64,000 bases of DNA from Sipunculus nudus (GCA_026874595.1 CM049318.1:13623241-13687240); one strand, 5' to 3'. Counted from the first letter of the stretch, positions 26,372-38,991 are shown. Notes: generated by a model from the sequence alone, not told the origin. Program-made: numbers and translations.

Positions 26372-26675
26372 AATGCCAGTAAAGCCCTATCCTTCATCAT
26401 GATGATTAATGAAAATCAGGGCTCAATAATCCACGTCGGGCATACTCACGCACATTCCTCTCGTGTATTTCGGCATCATGGAAGTTAAAGAAAGAGTTAT
26501 CGATGAGAACTGCTCAATTATTATTTATGTGTGACTAATTTTTTTTTTAATTTATGTAGTGAAACCTTGAAATGTCAAAGGATATAACTGGCTAGAATAA
26601 TATGAAGGATTTACCAGTGGCATGTTGATCATCAGATGCCGACTGCCAGTAGGAAGTTCAGAAATATGAACTCTC

Positions 26676-26678
<3 letters not shown>

Positions 26679-26765
<87 letters not shown>

Positions 26766-26772
26766 TGCGTGC
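26679..26772. repeat. (GT)n followed by (GCGT)n microsatellite
   Basis: A pure GT run (26679-26746) passes into GCGT repeats (26747-26772). The corresponding place in duplicate Y (about 32067-32085) has only a remnant (gcgtgtgttggtgtg), so the tract expanded in X or contracted in Y after duplication. Confidence 0.97.
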
Positions 26773-28142
26773 TTACTAACGTGATCGAAGATGATGAAGA
26801 CCTTCACCTCGCTAAGGGGTTGACAAGTACCTTTGGCGCAAGTCTCTTGGGTTCATTTTAGCCAAGGGATTTTTTTATTTATTTTATCTTAACTGACTAA
26901 AAATGATTTGTCGTATCACCTTTTTTATTTGTTGTCGGCTGTTATCCCTCTTTTAACAGGGCACCAATTCTTATGCTATGACCCAATAACTTCTGACTTA
27001 AAAGGAGCCAATCACCTATCTGACCTTTATAAACTGTAGAGGTAAACCATGCATTGGAGCTTTTATATGGAAAAAAAATAGGCCAGGACACGTGGATATC
27101 ACCGCACACAGGCTGCTTGTTTTGTTTATAATATGTGGGTGCCCGCCAAAATAAATAAATTCAACAAGGGCATCTGGCGGCAAGTGTTTTCCCCGTTTGT
27201 CAACACTATTGTGTTTACGGACACATTGATGATAACACAACTTCATACATCCTGCACGGAGGCATTCAAAGAACTTTTCATTATCAGAAATACCCTTAGA
27301 TCATTAATATATACACAGAGAAAACCGGAAATCACATAAATTCTTTTTAAAGGTGGGTGACCAGGCAGCTTTATACCATGTATTAATTAATTTACATGTA
27401 TATCATTATGATTCAGAATGGGAGACTAACGGAAATCTGAGCTGAAAGCATAGACCTTCATACAAAGTCTTACCTTTCGTTAGAGGTTATAATGTGTGTA
27501 TTATCGCATCATATTTGTTCATTCTACCTGAATATATAAATGTTTTCCAGCAAAAACATATCTCTAGTTTACCTTTTTTACGTTGCTATGGTTCTACGTG
27601 TGCGAAAAGACAGTTTACCTGTGTCTGTTTTCATAACAAGAGTGCGGGACTCGATTTTGCGGACGTGCATCAATTCCCATACAAGGGGAAAAAATGGGAA
27701 GAAGAAACGCGGAAGATATCGGGTGGAAGCTTGAAAAATCTTGATTTGAGAAGTTGCGCGGTTCGGCTACCAGGTGGCATAATGTTTATGTTTTCGCCGC
27801 TGATCACATGGTGCAAACTATAACACACTCAATTTTATGTACAGGACTAAGCAACCGGGTTAAACACGAACAACTGACAGTTACCGCAATATTATAAAGT
27901 AATTATCATAAAGTATTCCCAGGTTTAACTGTTCACAAGCTTAGCATGAAATGGTGTAAACAAATCCAAGGACTGGATGATGGAAATATGTAATACTAAA
28001 AGTAATAGAAAATTATAGATTTTCAAAGTAAAAGTAATAGACAATATATTTTATATATGTAAAAGTAATTGTAATAGGAACCCAAGTAATAGAATAATAG
28101 CTTTGTTCTGTTTTTTTGCAACCCTTGACCAAAGGGTATAGA

Positions 28143-28144
<2 letters not shown>

Positions 28145-28200
<56 letters not shown>
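28145..28200. repeat. (TA)n microsatellite in duplicate X
   Basis: Pure AT dinucleotide run. Duplicate Y has a similar tract at the equivalent position (34809-34859). Confidence 0.97.
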
Positions 28201-28203
<3 letters not shown>

Positions 28204-29559
28204 ATATCTTTATTTAAGAAAACGTTAAAAAGGAAACGTATCGTCCATATGTATCGGATATCGGTTTAAGTGTATCGCTACACGTAGCGTACCTGAACAG
28301 GCTGACCGATACCCAGCACTACTGATAGTCATAACCTCTAATGATTTAATTAGTGGTGCAGAAATGTGGCTTTAACTGTTTGATGTTTGCCCTGTTCATG
28401 TTATCACGGAGAACAAATTGCGCATAACAACAGATCTTGAACCTGTTCATGCTACACTCAGAAGTCACGATGAAGAGATCTTAAGCTGTGTACACATTGA
28501 TCCGTTTTTCCGGCAACGACGATCCGGTAACTACATTGCGGCAACGGCAAAAAAAATCAGCTGTATGAAAATTCATTGAAGTGTTCATATGCGTACGGTG
28601 CGGCAACGAAAATGCGGTACGACTATCCGGATATTTTTCTAATCGGTTTGTTAGCGATTTTTAGCCGTTGCCGGACATAATCGTACGACGCCATTCCTAT
28701 ACAATGACGTCATTACTACAATGCAGGGGCATCCTCCCCAAGCACTGTAGTTGAAAGAACACTAAGATGCTCCAAAAAGTCAACATGTCGGATAAATGAG
28801 TAAAAACGGTAAGGTAGAACTGTCTAGATACACGATAATAAAATCTGAATAACTATTGATTTTATAAGGTTTTTAAAATAAATTCCAATACGAAATTTTC
28901 TTTCATCGTCTTTGATTAATAAAATTGGACCCAGTATAACCCTTCTTCATCTTGTCAGCACAATACTGTAAGGCAAAACCAATATTTAAAAGGACATCGT
29001 CGGCCTGGAAATTTATCGTGATAGTTAATGTGTACATCCTTTGCCGTCGCTGGTTATCGGAACGATTATGTACATTGGTTCTTTATTTTTTATTATTATT
29101 ACCGTCCAGAACGGACAGTCCAAAAATCAGTGTCAATATATGCTGCGAGAGCCTATTCTATGAGTATGGTCTCGCCGCCGCCGCAATTATTGCAAAAGGT
29201 AGAAATGAATCTAACTTTTAACATTTGAATATATATTAAGTTTCCTTGATTCTTTTTTGCCGTTTATATTTTTTAAATGAATAAGTGTAAAATAAGAAAT
29301 CTGAATTACAACTTATTGAATTATATATTATTTTATTATATACATAGAAATTATCTAAATATAACATCATATAAATATTAAAACTGCGACTAATTCATAT
29401 ATTGTTTTCCAGAATAAGCTTATTGTGTTCGTCAAAAGAGGGCGCTGGAAACAGTCATCCTGATGCGCTTATCTCCGAACAGTGGCGACATGTACTGGGC
29501 ATTTCATAAACCATCCCACTGATCTGCTGACAACCTCCGTGCTTGGTTTGAGGGTAAAT

Positions 29560-29900
29560 TGTGCTGACAGTGACGTATTCAAGCGTGCTTGTAATGACTT
29601 TGGTCCAGTTTCTTACCCAGTTTCATATCAGTACTGCGTATGTAACATAACCCTTCGCGCAGGGTCAAGATTTATTGTGATGCGCATATACTTAGTGATG
29701 TCCCTGTTTCCGTCATCAATCCGACCGAACATTAACGGGGGAAACAAATCAAACGGTCAAAGCAACATTTTTTTCTTCATTATTCCATAAGCTGTATATT
29801 TTTCTGGACCTAAGTCACTTTAGCGTAATTGAATTATTCCTTCCAGAAATTTAAACAAAAACTATCGTTGTGTATTGAAACCCTTTAGTAACTTCAGGCC
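29560..29900. repeat. block shared with 39745-40110
   Basis: The block from gcttgtaatgactttggtcc to the region of cataaccacgtcgttg recurs at 39765-40110 with few differences. In the X copy it lies just after duplicate X, so the distant partner is probably the displaced end of duplicate Y. Confidence 0.85.
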
Positions 29901-30480
29901 TCATTTCATAACCACGTCGTTGTCTTTTTTTTTAACTTTACACACATCTTCTCCAATAAATTATTTGAAATTTATATTTTCTTTCCAATGTCTCAGAATT
30001 AGCAATCTCCTAGTAAATCACATTAATTTCAATTTTTATCACTATAAATCAACAACATTTTTTTTTTGGCATATTCATCCCTGTACATACCCTGGGGATT
30101 GTAAATCCTTGGTGAAGGTAGATTTACGTGTATTGTTCTTGCTGGAGTGTTTTGTAGCGGGGGTGGCGTCAATATATCCCAACGGGTGGGGAATGACTCG
30201 CAGGCGTGGGAGTGAAATCAAAGTTGGAACAACTTTTACATAAATACACACACACATATATATTTATATATTTTGAATACCGTTGCGAGTGAGGACCTGC
30301 CCCAATATTGACTTGCGTTCCCCGCATGGATCTCCCCCTTTTGTTTGGAACTGGTTGGCTGAATGTTTGTTGGAGGCGTCATTGTGTACCCTCGGTCACC
30401 ATTGTTTGAACCGACCTAGCACTGTCATTGCAGAAAAAAACAGTTCCCGCTTGACGTATTTTTTTAATCTAAAGTGACAT
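29901..30480. other. spacer before the 33-bp minisatellite
   Basis: No recognisable gene. AT-rich to about 30130, then mixed composition with a CA/TA tract near 30245-30270. Confidence 0.6.
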
Positions 30481-30498
30481 GAACCAGGAGCACCGCCC

Positions 30499-30870
30499 GT
30501 GACGGGTCACGTGTCTCGTACGCTACTGTATAAACGAGTATATCTCGCTCTGCATGGATTCTGTTTCTTCATTTCTACCCATCTCGCAGGAGGCACTGCT
30601 GAACATTATGGATTTATTATGAGTGCCGGATCGGAACATTATGGATTTATTATGAGTGCCGGATTGGAACATTATGGATTTGGATTTTTTATGAGTGCCG
30701 GTTATGAACATTTTGGATTTATGATGAGTGCCGGATTGGAACATTATGGATTTATTATGAATGCCGGATTGGAACATTATGGATTTATGACGAGTGCCGG
30801 ATTGGAACATTATGGATTTATGATGAGTGCCGGATTAGAACATTATGGATTTATGATGAGTGCCGGATAG
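30499..30870 (+). CDS. hypothetical 123-residue reading frame carrying eight 11-residue repeats
   Basis: Not recognised. After 33 residues of non-repeated N-terminus (with a hydrophobic FCFFIST stretch) the frame enters the 33-bp minisatellite and reads eight repeats of the type LEHYGFMMSAG. It stops where a unit has gccggatag. A TATA-like tataaacg lies at about 30529, inside the frame, and an E-box cacgtg at 30508, so no promoter clearly precedes the start. The frame stays open through eight units because the unit is a multiple of three and the units lack stops in this phase. It could be a small repetitive protein or chance translation of a minisatellite; the second is more likely. Confidence 0.2.
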   Translation: MTGHVSRTLLYKRVYLALHGFCFFISTHLAGGTAEHYGFIMSAGSEHYGFIMSAGLEHYGFGFFMSAGYEHFGFMMSAGLEHYGFIMNAGLEHYGFMTSAGLEHYGFMMSAGLEHYGFMMSAG

Positions 30871-31101
30871 GAACATTATGGATTTATGATGAGTGCAGGA
30901 TTGGAACATTATAGATTTATTATGAGTGCTGGATAAACAGATTGTGGATTTATAATGAGTGCCGGATTGGAACATTTTGGATTTATCATGAGTGCCGGAT
31001 TGGCACATTATGGATTTATAATGAGTCCCTGATTGGAACATTATGGATTTATTATGAGTGCCGGAATGGAACATTATGGATTTATTATGAGTGCCGGATT
31101 G
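30601..31101. repeat. 33-bp minisatellite, 15 units
   Basis: Units begin gaacattatggattta and end gagtgccggattg. Fourteen units are 33 bp and one (about 30667-30705) is 39 bp through a six-base insertion, so every unit length is a multiple of three. Units 8, 10 and 13 carry stop codons in the frame that is open in the first part. The array lies between segmental duplicates X and Y. Confidence 0.95.
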
Positions 31102-31661
31102 GATAATTATTAACACTCTACATATCTTTCACGATAATTTACATGTAATTTTTAAGCTTCTTGATCTACAGTTATCCTTGTATTATTTTCATGTTTAACG
31201 CAGTTTTCATTTTATTTTAGAAAGAAAATACAGCAGTCTTTTGAATTATTCAGATCCAGTTTCATGAATTGTCTTTTAACTTGGTCTACTTATGAACTGC
31301 ATCCGTCAATGTATTAGAAAAGCTATTATACATTTTTTTACCATTAAATTGAAATGATGTCAAATAATCACATATACTAGTATATTCCTTAAATGCTGCA
31401 GATCTGTAACAATACCGGGCCACAGTTTTTTGTTTAAAAAATATTACTACCACTTATTCAATTTCACCTCATTTGCCCAATGTGAGAACAAATTCAAAAA
31501 AAAAAAAGCAAAAACTTCATAATGAGTCATGCACATGAACACACTGTGCACTACCGTAGCCGTTTTCTTTTCCCGAAAATAGGTGGCGCTTCACTGCAGG
31601 GCATTTGTTATGGGACGGATCAATGAAGTGAAAACCTATTTATTCCTTCTCACGTTCAGTT

Positions 31662-31749
31662 GCTCCAGTGGCACAATAGGTTAGCGCGCCGTACTTATAA
31701 ACAGTTATGAGGCATGCGGAGGTTGTGAGTTCGATCCTCACCTGGAGCA
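31662..31749 (+). tRNA. tRNA-Ile(UAU) with 14-nt intron, copy 3
   Basis: Acceptor, anticodon and T stems are identical to copy 2. The anticodon TAT is at 31696-31698 and the 14-nt intron at 31700-31713. One D-loop base differs (aataggtta instead of aatcggtta). A five-T Pol III terminator follows (cggttttta). It lies in duplicate Y. Confidence 0.94.
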
Positions 31750-31757
31750 CGGTTTTT
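31750..31757 (+). terminator. Pol III oligo-T terminator of tRNA copy 3
   Basis: The cggttttta flank gives five T residues, as in copy 2. Confidence 0.7.
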
Positions 31758-32559
31758 AATGCCAGTAGAACACTATCTTCCTTAATGATGATTAATAAAA
31801 TCAGGACGCAATAATCCACGTCCGGCGTACTCAGTCCTCTGCAAGAACTTTCCTCTCGTGTATTTCGGTATCACGGAAGTTTGAGAAAGAGGAATCGATG
31901 AGAAGTGCTTTTTTATTATTCATGTGTGATAAAATTTTAAATTTAAGCACTGAAACCTTGAAATGTAGAAGTATATATCTTGCTTAAATAATAAGAAGGA
32001 TTTACTAGAGACAAGTTGATCATACTAATGCCGACTGGCAGTTGGAAGTTCAGACATATGTACTCTGCGTGTGTTGGTGTGTTCAAAGATAATGGAGTCA
32101 GCTCGCTTAGGGATTGACAGTTACATTTGGCATAAGTCTTTTGGGTTCATTTTAGCCAAGAGATTTGTTATTTATTTTATCTCAACTGACTGAAAATTAA
32201 TTGTTGTATCACCCTTTTTATTTGTTGTCGGCTGTTATCCCTCTGTTAACAGGGCACAAATTCTTATGCTATGACCCAATAACTTCTGACTTAAAAGGAG
32301 CCAATCACCCAATCACCCCTAAAGGAAACCAAATTCAACAAGGGCATCTGGCAGCAAGTCAGATAAGCAAGAGCTTTTCAAATGACGCTTTGCAACGAGT
32401 GACCTTTCTAGCTCCGCATATGTGCAACCTACATCCTATGTTACATGTTTTTTCCGTGTTGTCAACAATGTTGTATTTACAAACATGTTGTTGATAAACA
32501 AGCCCACACATCCTTGTCCAACCAAAATTACCCTGAGATCATTACTATATACACAGAAG

Positions 32560-33165
32560 AAGCCAGAAATCACAACAACAAAAACTTCGAAAGGCAGGTG
32601 AATGGGCAGCTTTAATATACAGGTTGGTCCCGGAGAAATGTCAACGAAATCCTGAGCTTATATCACACTGGCCCGTATTCTGCAGTTCGTAGAGCACACA
32701 CGCTTGTCTGAGCGTTATGAAAGACAAACTCGTTCCGATATTCGACGTTTTTTTAATAATCCCATAACTAAACCAAAGGAGGCACTTCTACGAGTTCCAG
32801 TTTCCCCCTTTTGTTTATATCCACATGCTTATAACATGAGACGGGCGCAAAAATGGCCGTCGCTTGTGCTCTCTCTAACAACTAGGAATCTATCAATGTC
32901 AAAGCAACCATCTTCGGTTAGGTGGTTAACTGATATCAACATGGACTCATATACCTTGTCTACTAATAGCCTGGAAATAAAGGGCTGATACAGCAGTCAC
33001 GGGGCGTTATAAGACCTTTCCTAGCAAAGATTTACTTCGTTTCTTTTTTACTATGTATCCACTGTAAGCAGGAATTCACATATTCTGTTAATAAGTTATG
33101 CAAGTGGCTTTAAGACCAAAACAGCTGTTTGGCGAAAGAAAACCTGATGAACAATGATCGAGATT
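32560..33165. other. segment present in duplicate Y but absent from X
   Basis: This stretch has no counterpart between the matching blocks of duplicate X. It contains an unrecognised 94-codon frame (32704-32988, plus strand, starting MSERYERQTRSDIRRFF). No terminal inverted repeats are obvious, so it may be an insertion into Y or a deletion from X. Confidence 0.5.
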
Positions 33166-34808
33166 ATTTAAATGGCCCAATCGCTCATCTGACCTTTATA
33201 AAAAAGATAATCCTTTGGAGATTTTATAAAAATATGCCAGAAAAAGTGGATATTACCACACACAGGCTGCTTGTTTTGTTTATATCAACGTGTTTATTAT
33301 ATGTTGGGCATAGCAAAATTATCAAAACAATTTCAAAACAAATGCGTCTGGGGGCAAATCAGATAACCCAGAGCTTTGCAAAGTGACCTTTGTACCTCCG
33401 CATATATGCAACCTACCACCCTATAGGTTACTGTTTTTCCCGTTGGTCAACATTCCTGTGTTCACAAACACGTAGTTGATAAAAACGTTCATACATCCTG
33501 TACGGATATAGAAATCAGAAATCACATACATTCATTTTCCAAAGGTAGGTGAATTGGCAGATTTAAACAATTGTTTATTGGTTTACGATAACAACAATTG
33601 CATATCATGTATGATTCAATTAGGTTGACTAATTGTAATCTGGGCTAAAAGCATCGAAATTCATACGTAGTCTGTTTGTTCGTTAAAGGTTATAATGTGT
33701 GAATCATTGCATCATATGAGCTCATTTTTGACTGAATATAAAAGTTTCCCAGCAAAACATATCTCCAGTTCACTTCTTTTTTTACGTTGCTATGGGTCTA
33801 AATGTGCGAAAACACAGTGCGTGACTCAATTTTGCACACGTGCATCAATTCCCAAACAAGAAGGAAAAATGGAAGAAGAAACGCGGAAGATATCGGTTGA
33901 AAGAATGAAAAATCTTGATTTGAGAAGTTGCGCGGTTCGGCCACCAGATGGCATAATGTTTATGTTTTCGCCGCTGATCACAAGGCGCACACTACAATAC
34001 ACTCAGTGGTATGTACGGGAGTCAGCAAGCGGGTTAAGCACGAACAATTGACAGTTACCGTCATATTATAAAGTAATTATCATAAAGTATTCCAGCATTT
34101 AACTTTTCACGAGCCTAGCATCGAATGTTGAAAACAAATCCAGGGATTGGGTGATAGTAATATGTAATAGTAATAGAAAATTGCAGGTTCTCAAAGTAAT
34201 AGTGATAGACAAGATATTTTAATCTGTAAAAGTAATTTTAATGGGACCCCAAATAATAGAATTATAGATTTTTTTCTTTTCTATTACAACCCTTGACCAG
34301 TACATGTCAGGGATGGGGTAAATATATTATTATATTGAAACACGGTAAAGGGCTTAAGTTGCAGCTAGATGCTGCCATGGTCCCTTGGTCAGTTTACACA
34401 TTATGTGGGGAAAGTTATTGTCAGCGGAGGCTAGACAGGTCTGCTGATTTTTGAGGGCTCTTGAGGTTGACAGTCTGATTGTTAGGGAAAAAACTTATGT
34501 TCGCCTTGAAGACTTACACAAGAACACATGTATTGTTGTATGATCGAATAGTCTATAAAACAAAATAGAGATTTGAATACCCAATAGTCTACTGAGTACA
34601 TTAGGTTGAATAAAAGGAAGCATTTATAAAATGATTGAAATAAGTGCCTCCCAACCCCGTATGCGAACACAGCAGCCAAAATCGAGGTTATAGTGCCACC
34701 AACACATGGCTCGTTCAGCAAGTGAGAACAAAATAAGGAAATGTCATCATGAAATTATATATATACAATATACAATGAGAACAAAATAAGGAAATGTCAT
34801 CATGAAAT

Positions 34809-34820
34809 TATATATATATA

Positions 34821-34859
<39 letters not shown>
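34809..34859. repeat. (TA)n microsatellite in duplicate Y
   Basis: Nearly pure AT dinucleotide run at the position equivalent to 28145-28200. The text just before it (aatgagaacaaaataagg and tgtcatcatgaaatta) occurs twice in a row, which suggests slippage or local duplication. Confidence 0.95.
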
Positions 34860-34862
<3 letters not shown>

Positions 34863-35870
34863 ATCTTTTTTATCAAGAAAAACGCTTTCCACAGAAAATA
34901 ATACACAAAGAAAAGGGAAGCGTATCGTCAATATCATTATGTATCGGATATCGCTTAAAGTGTATCGCTATACGTAGCGTACTTGAAATGGCTGACCGAT
35001 ACCCAGCACTCTTGATAGTCATAACCTCTGATGAGTTATTTAGTGGTGCAGAAATGTGGCTTTAACTGTTTGATGTTTGCCCTGTTATTTATCAGGGAGG
35101 ACAAATTGCGCATAACAACAGATCTTGAACCTGTTAATGCTACATTCAGAAGTCACGATGAAGGGATCTGAAGCTGTGTGCACGTTGATCCGTTTTTCCG
35201 GCAAAGACAATCCGGTAACGACAATGCGGTACGACTATACAAATATTTATCTAATCGGTCTGTTAGCGATTTTTTTTCCGTTGCCGGACGTAATCGTACC
35301 CCGCCACACACATAAAATGACGCCACTACTACATAACATTGTCTTTGATTAATAAATTGCACTCAGTATAACCCTTTACTTCATCTTGTCACCATGAGTG
35401 TAAGTGTAAGGCAATGCCAGTGTAAAGAATGATATCGGCGCCGTTTTACCCATGTGTGTGTCGTCGTCATTGGGCATCGGAAATTTTATTATTATGATTA
35501 CCGTCCAAAACGGACAGTCTAAAAATCAGTGTCAATATATGCCGCGAGAGCCTTTTCTATGAGTATGGTCTCGCCGCCGCCGCAACTTATTTGGCAAGAG
35601 GAAATGAGTTTAATCTCTAACATTTGAATATATATTAAGTTTCCTTGATTCTTTTATGCCGTGCATATTTTTTAAATGAATAAATTAAAATTAGAAATCT
35701 GAATTACAACTTATTGAATCATTTATTATTATATTATATACATAAATAAGATTTAAATATAACATCATTTAAATTTAAAACTGCGATTAATTCATATATT
35801 TTTTTTCCGGAATAAGCTTACTGTGTTCGTCAAAAGAGGGCGCTAGAAACATTCATCCTGATGCGCTCAC

Positions 35871-37075
35871 CTCCGAACTGGGCGATTTAAGAAAATCCTC
35901 AGCTGTAGTCCACGTAGAAAGTGGATGACCTAATGGACAGCAAAGTAGAGGTTATTTATTTGACGATTTCAAATGCTTTAATAGGAAAAATTGGGTATAT
36001 AGACATAAAGGGTATTGAGTGCAAATGGTAAAATATAACTATTGCTCCACTTTTGATCTAGAAAACCCATAATTAAGGCCTGACCTAAAACACAGGATAT
36101 AGTTGCCGGATAAAACGTACCACGTGGATAGTCTATTTAAATCATACTCGTCTTAATGTTGCATGTATTTGCACAGGCCATTACTTAACGATGGTTGATT
36201 TCGTTTGAGGGAAGAACGTTACCTGTCCAAAAAGAAGGGCGAAGCAAAAGAAGAGAGTCCATTGTTGTGACCCGTAGGGTAATTAGATTTAACCAATAAA
36301 ATGACTCGTAATAAATTTATTGATTTTAAATGAATATCAATCAATATTTATTTCTGTGTTGCTGATTTTGATTAATTCATTATATACGTTATTATATTCG
36401 ACAGACTGATTCTGAGTTTGAAGGATATATATAAATTGATATTCAACCTGGATGTGCCTGTATGCATATCTAACGTGTTTTCATTTTTTTTTTTACATTG
36501 CAGAACAATCAGTTGAGACGATCGTACGACACTCAACATCGTGTTATATGTCTGTAGGCGAAGACTATGGCGTCGAGGCCGTATAGCAAGCCAAGGAGAG
36601 AAATCATGTCGCGACGTAAAAAGTGCATCAGGGATTAATTGTTCTCATGCACTGGAACATGCATGCATATACATGCATAAATTTAACATAGAGAACCACG
36701 GTGTTTCCAGTTCTCATCCTTGGATTTTGTTTGGAATTATATATTATAATAACTATGCAATACTCGGGATATAATCCCATTGAACAAGACATTTTCTGTG
36801 GAAATGCGACAGTACCTTGGAGAAAATGGAAAGAGTTGCGCAGACACACATAGTTTCATCTCTTCTTCTCACAATGCATCACAGTATACTGAATATTCGT
36901 GTTTATGTATACACATATATATGTATTTGTTTACCTTAATTGTTACCCAATTTTAATTACCATAATTAACATGTATAATACAGACATCACAACAGACAAT
37001 ATCAGTTAAGTACCCAAAAAATACAGTATGTAACATATACATCTGTTTTATTTCTATGTGTCCAGTGTGCGTTAT
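35871..37075. other. AT-rich spacer before the hAT element
   Basis: No recognisable gene or repeat boundary. It interrupts the continuity of duplicate Y with its displaced end. Confidence 0.55.
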
Positions 37076-37083
37076 ATGTACAC

Positions 37084-38991
37084 CAGACATGGGGTATTCG
37101 TATTCAGTATATTCATTGTATTCGAATACAGGTATTTTCAGTATTCGTATTCGTATTCGAATACATTTGTAAAAAGTAAAAACGTATTTGTATTCGTATT
37201 CAAATACATTGCAGAAGTATTCACATTCATGAATACTTTTCATGAATACATGCAGTATACATTAATGTTGTTTACCTTTTGCCCTTTATCCATTTGGAAA
37301 AATGTGCCATTATTTAAACAGTGATTGATTTTGACCCACTTAACACATGCCCATTAAAAATCTATTTTACACATTTTGACATTTTTTCTTTTTTTTCATA
37401 TTAAAATAAAATCAATGTGTTTATTTTGTCATGTGTATGTACATCTCCATTAGTCAGACCCTCTTTTTACTTCTACATTTATCCTACACCAATGTTCGTT
37501 AAACATACAAGAAAACAGGTATCTACATGGGGCAAGTAACGCTGTTCATATCCTTTGCTCTGTACCCTTTATGTCTGAAAAGGCCACAATGAACTTCCTG
37601 TGTAGTGGCTGGAGGTAGCTAGGCCAGCATGCTACGAGCTCAAGTCCACTCAAGTTCAAAGGGTTGAAAGCTTAGTAATTACCCCTGCCTGGTCTAGGTA
37701 ATAACCCTGACACTAGTGACAGGGATGACAGCCCAGTGCCTTACTTGACCAAACCTGATGTCCATTCCAGTATCTTTGCAAACCTGTAAATCACATAACG
37801 TGAATTGTGTGGGTGACAGACAAAAACCCACGATTTTATAATGTTTTCTAAAGTTTTTTAAATACTTTGGTATCATTTTCTAAATGTATGTGACATTTTT
37901 TATACTTATGACAAGTATTATATTTATTTTATAATATAACACACAAATGTTCATTATATATACTTGATAAAATCATTTAATTTTACATTTAAGTCAAGGG
38001 TGGGCTTTTGTCCAGGTCTGCACTTTTAGGGGTGGGTTTTTGTCCAGTGGGCTCTTGTCTGGTGGGCCTTTATCAGGGTGGCCTTTTGTCAGGGTGCGCC
38101 TTTGCCCTACACCCGAACTGTGTACCTATAGATACAGGTACAAGTAACTGGCCCCAACCCTGTTCCATGTACATATGAGCCAACTTTGGACATGGGGCAT
38201 GTAGGCAACCCCCAGTATACATGTATATCCTTTGTTGGTTGCTGTATACTTGTGCTGATAATATAATGCTGCAATGAACTTTCAGTTTAAGAGGCTGGAG
38301 GTTGACCAGCTTGCGAGCCAGGTAGCTAGCAACAAAGGCAGCAAGGGTGAATGCTTGATAATTACCCCTGCCTAAGATGGCTAACTGCCCTGACAGGAGT
38401 GACAGCTTTGTACAGGCAATTGATTAAAGCCTGGTGTCCATTTCAAGTACCAGTATCAAAATTGTACCTGGAGTACCCTACACCAGGTACAGCAACTTTA
38501 GTTCCAGGTACAGGTACAGAGTACTTCCTACTCATGACAGCCAGGTACAGGCACAGGTACAGTTACTCTGAATTGTGTACCTAGGTAAAGGTACAAGTAC
38601 CTGGCCCTAACCCTGAAAGGAACATTAATTTATTTATTTTGTGTAAAAAACTTCCATAATAAATAATACTCCGTCATTATGTGGTTTGGAAATTAATGCA
38701 TACACAGTGGATTACATGAATATTTTTAATTTTGGACTTAAATACATTTTGCAAGTGTGAATATATGATGATTGCTATTAGTAGTATAAGAAAATGATAC
38801 TTGATTGTTTCTTTTTGTTTCAGTAAATTGTATTCATATTGATATTCATGAATACATTTATATTTGTATTCGAATTCGTATTCGAATACATTTCTGTTTT
38901 GGAGTATTTGTATTAGTATTCGCATTCGTGTACCCCTGCTGTATTCGTATTCGTATTCGAATACATTTCACCTGTATTCGACCCATGTCTG
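37084..38991. mobile_element. hAT-superfamily non-autonomous element, 1.9 kb, with 8-bp target duplication
   Basis: The ends are CAGACATGGG (37084-37093) and its inverse CCCATGTCTG (38982-38991). The target duplication atgtacac is perfect on both sides (37076-37083 and 38992-38999). The 8-bp duplication and ends starting CAG are hAT hallmarks. Both subterminal zones (about 37090-37260 and 38825-38980) are packed with attcgtattcgaatac motifs, the kind of subterminal repeat bound by hAT transposases. The interior has no transposase frame. It has a duplicated ~250-bp segment (about 37550-37800 and 38250-38470) and a zone of ggtacaggtac motifs (about 38100-38620), so it is itself a composite. Confidence 0.92.
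38450..38620. repeat. ggtacaggtac-rich zone inside the hAT element
   Basis: Many overlapping copies of the hexamer ggtaca and its inverse. Related text also occurs at 38116-38165 (gtgtacctatagatacaggt, then ctggccccaaccctg), matching 38572-38615 as a direct repeat. This resembles subterminal repeats of a second, nested DNA transposon. Confidence 0.55.

Larger units (their letters stand above)
25815..29470. repeat. segmental duplicate X (partner of 31175-35870)
   Basis: Long blocks of this stretch reappear in the same order and orientation at 31175-35870. They include the block with ttttagaaagaaaataca (25856 and 31216), the tRNA gene, the block with ggctgttatccctct (26938 and 32229), the block with aatcttgatttgagaagt (27737 and 33909), the (TA)n tract, the block with gtatcgctacacgtagcg (28275; ctatac variant at 34963) and the block with gtcaaaagagggcgct (29431 and 35829). 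By eye they are similar but clearly diverged, with many indels. No conserved gene other than the tRNA is evident. Confidence 0.88.
31175..35870. repeat. segmental duplicate Y (partner of 25815-29470)
   Basis: Same order of blocks as duplicate X, but about 1 kb longer. The extra length comes from an insertion-like segment of about 600 bp (32560-33165) and an internal tandem copy: the block with cacacaggctgcttgttttg (33257), single in X at 27105, follows a first copy of its neighbourhood at 32200-32560. The partner of the X end block is displaced to 39745, past the hAT element at 37084-38991. Confidence 0.87.

Noticed and set aside
26679-26861. Frame with a long CVCVCV stretch
   Set aside because: Translation of the (GT)n microsatellite.
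27494-27823. 109-codon frame in duplicate X with a partner at 33695-34051 in Y
   Set aside because: The shared part (for example LDLRSCAVR) exists because the DNA is duplicated. Differences include non-synonymous changes and shifted indels, with no sign of protein-level constraint.
25010-31749. tRNA copies as heads of a tRNA-derived SINE
   Set aside because: Stems and terminators are intact in copies 2 and 3, the intron is at the canonical site, and there is no SINE tail; the flanks belong to a segmental duplication. A genome-wide count would settle it.
36953-37243. YEYEYEY- and FEYRYF-type frames, also at 38677 and 38805
   Set aside because: Translations of the attcgaatac subterminal repeats of the hAT element.
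37084-38991. CpG/TATTCG-rich palindromes as a replication origin or virus-like hairpin
   Set aside because: The exact 8-bp duplication and CAG ends explain them as hAT subterminal repeats.
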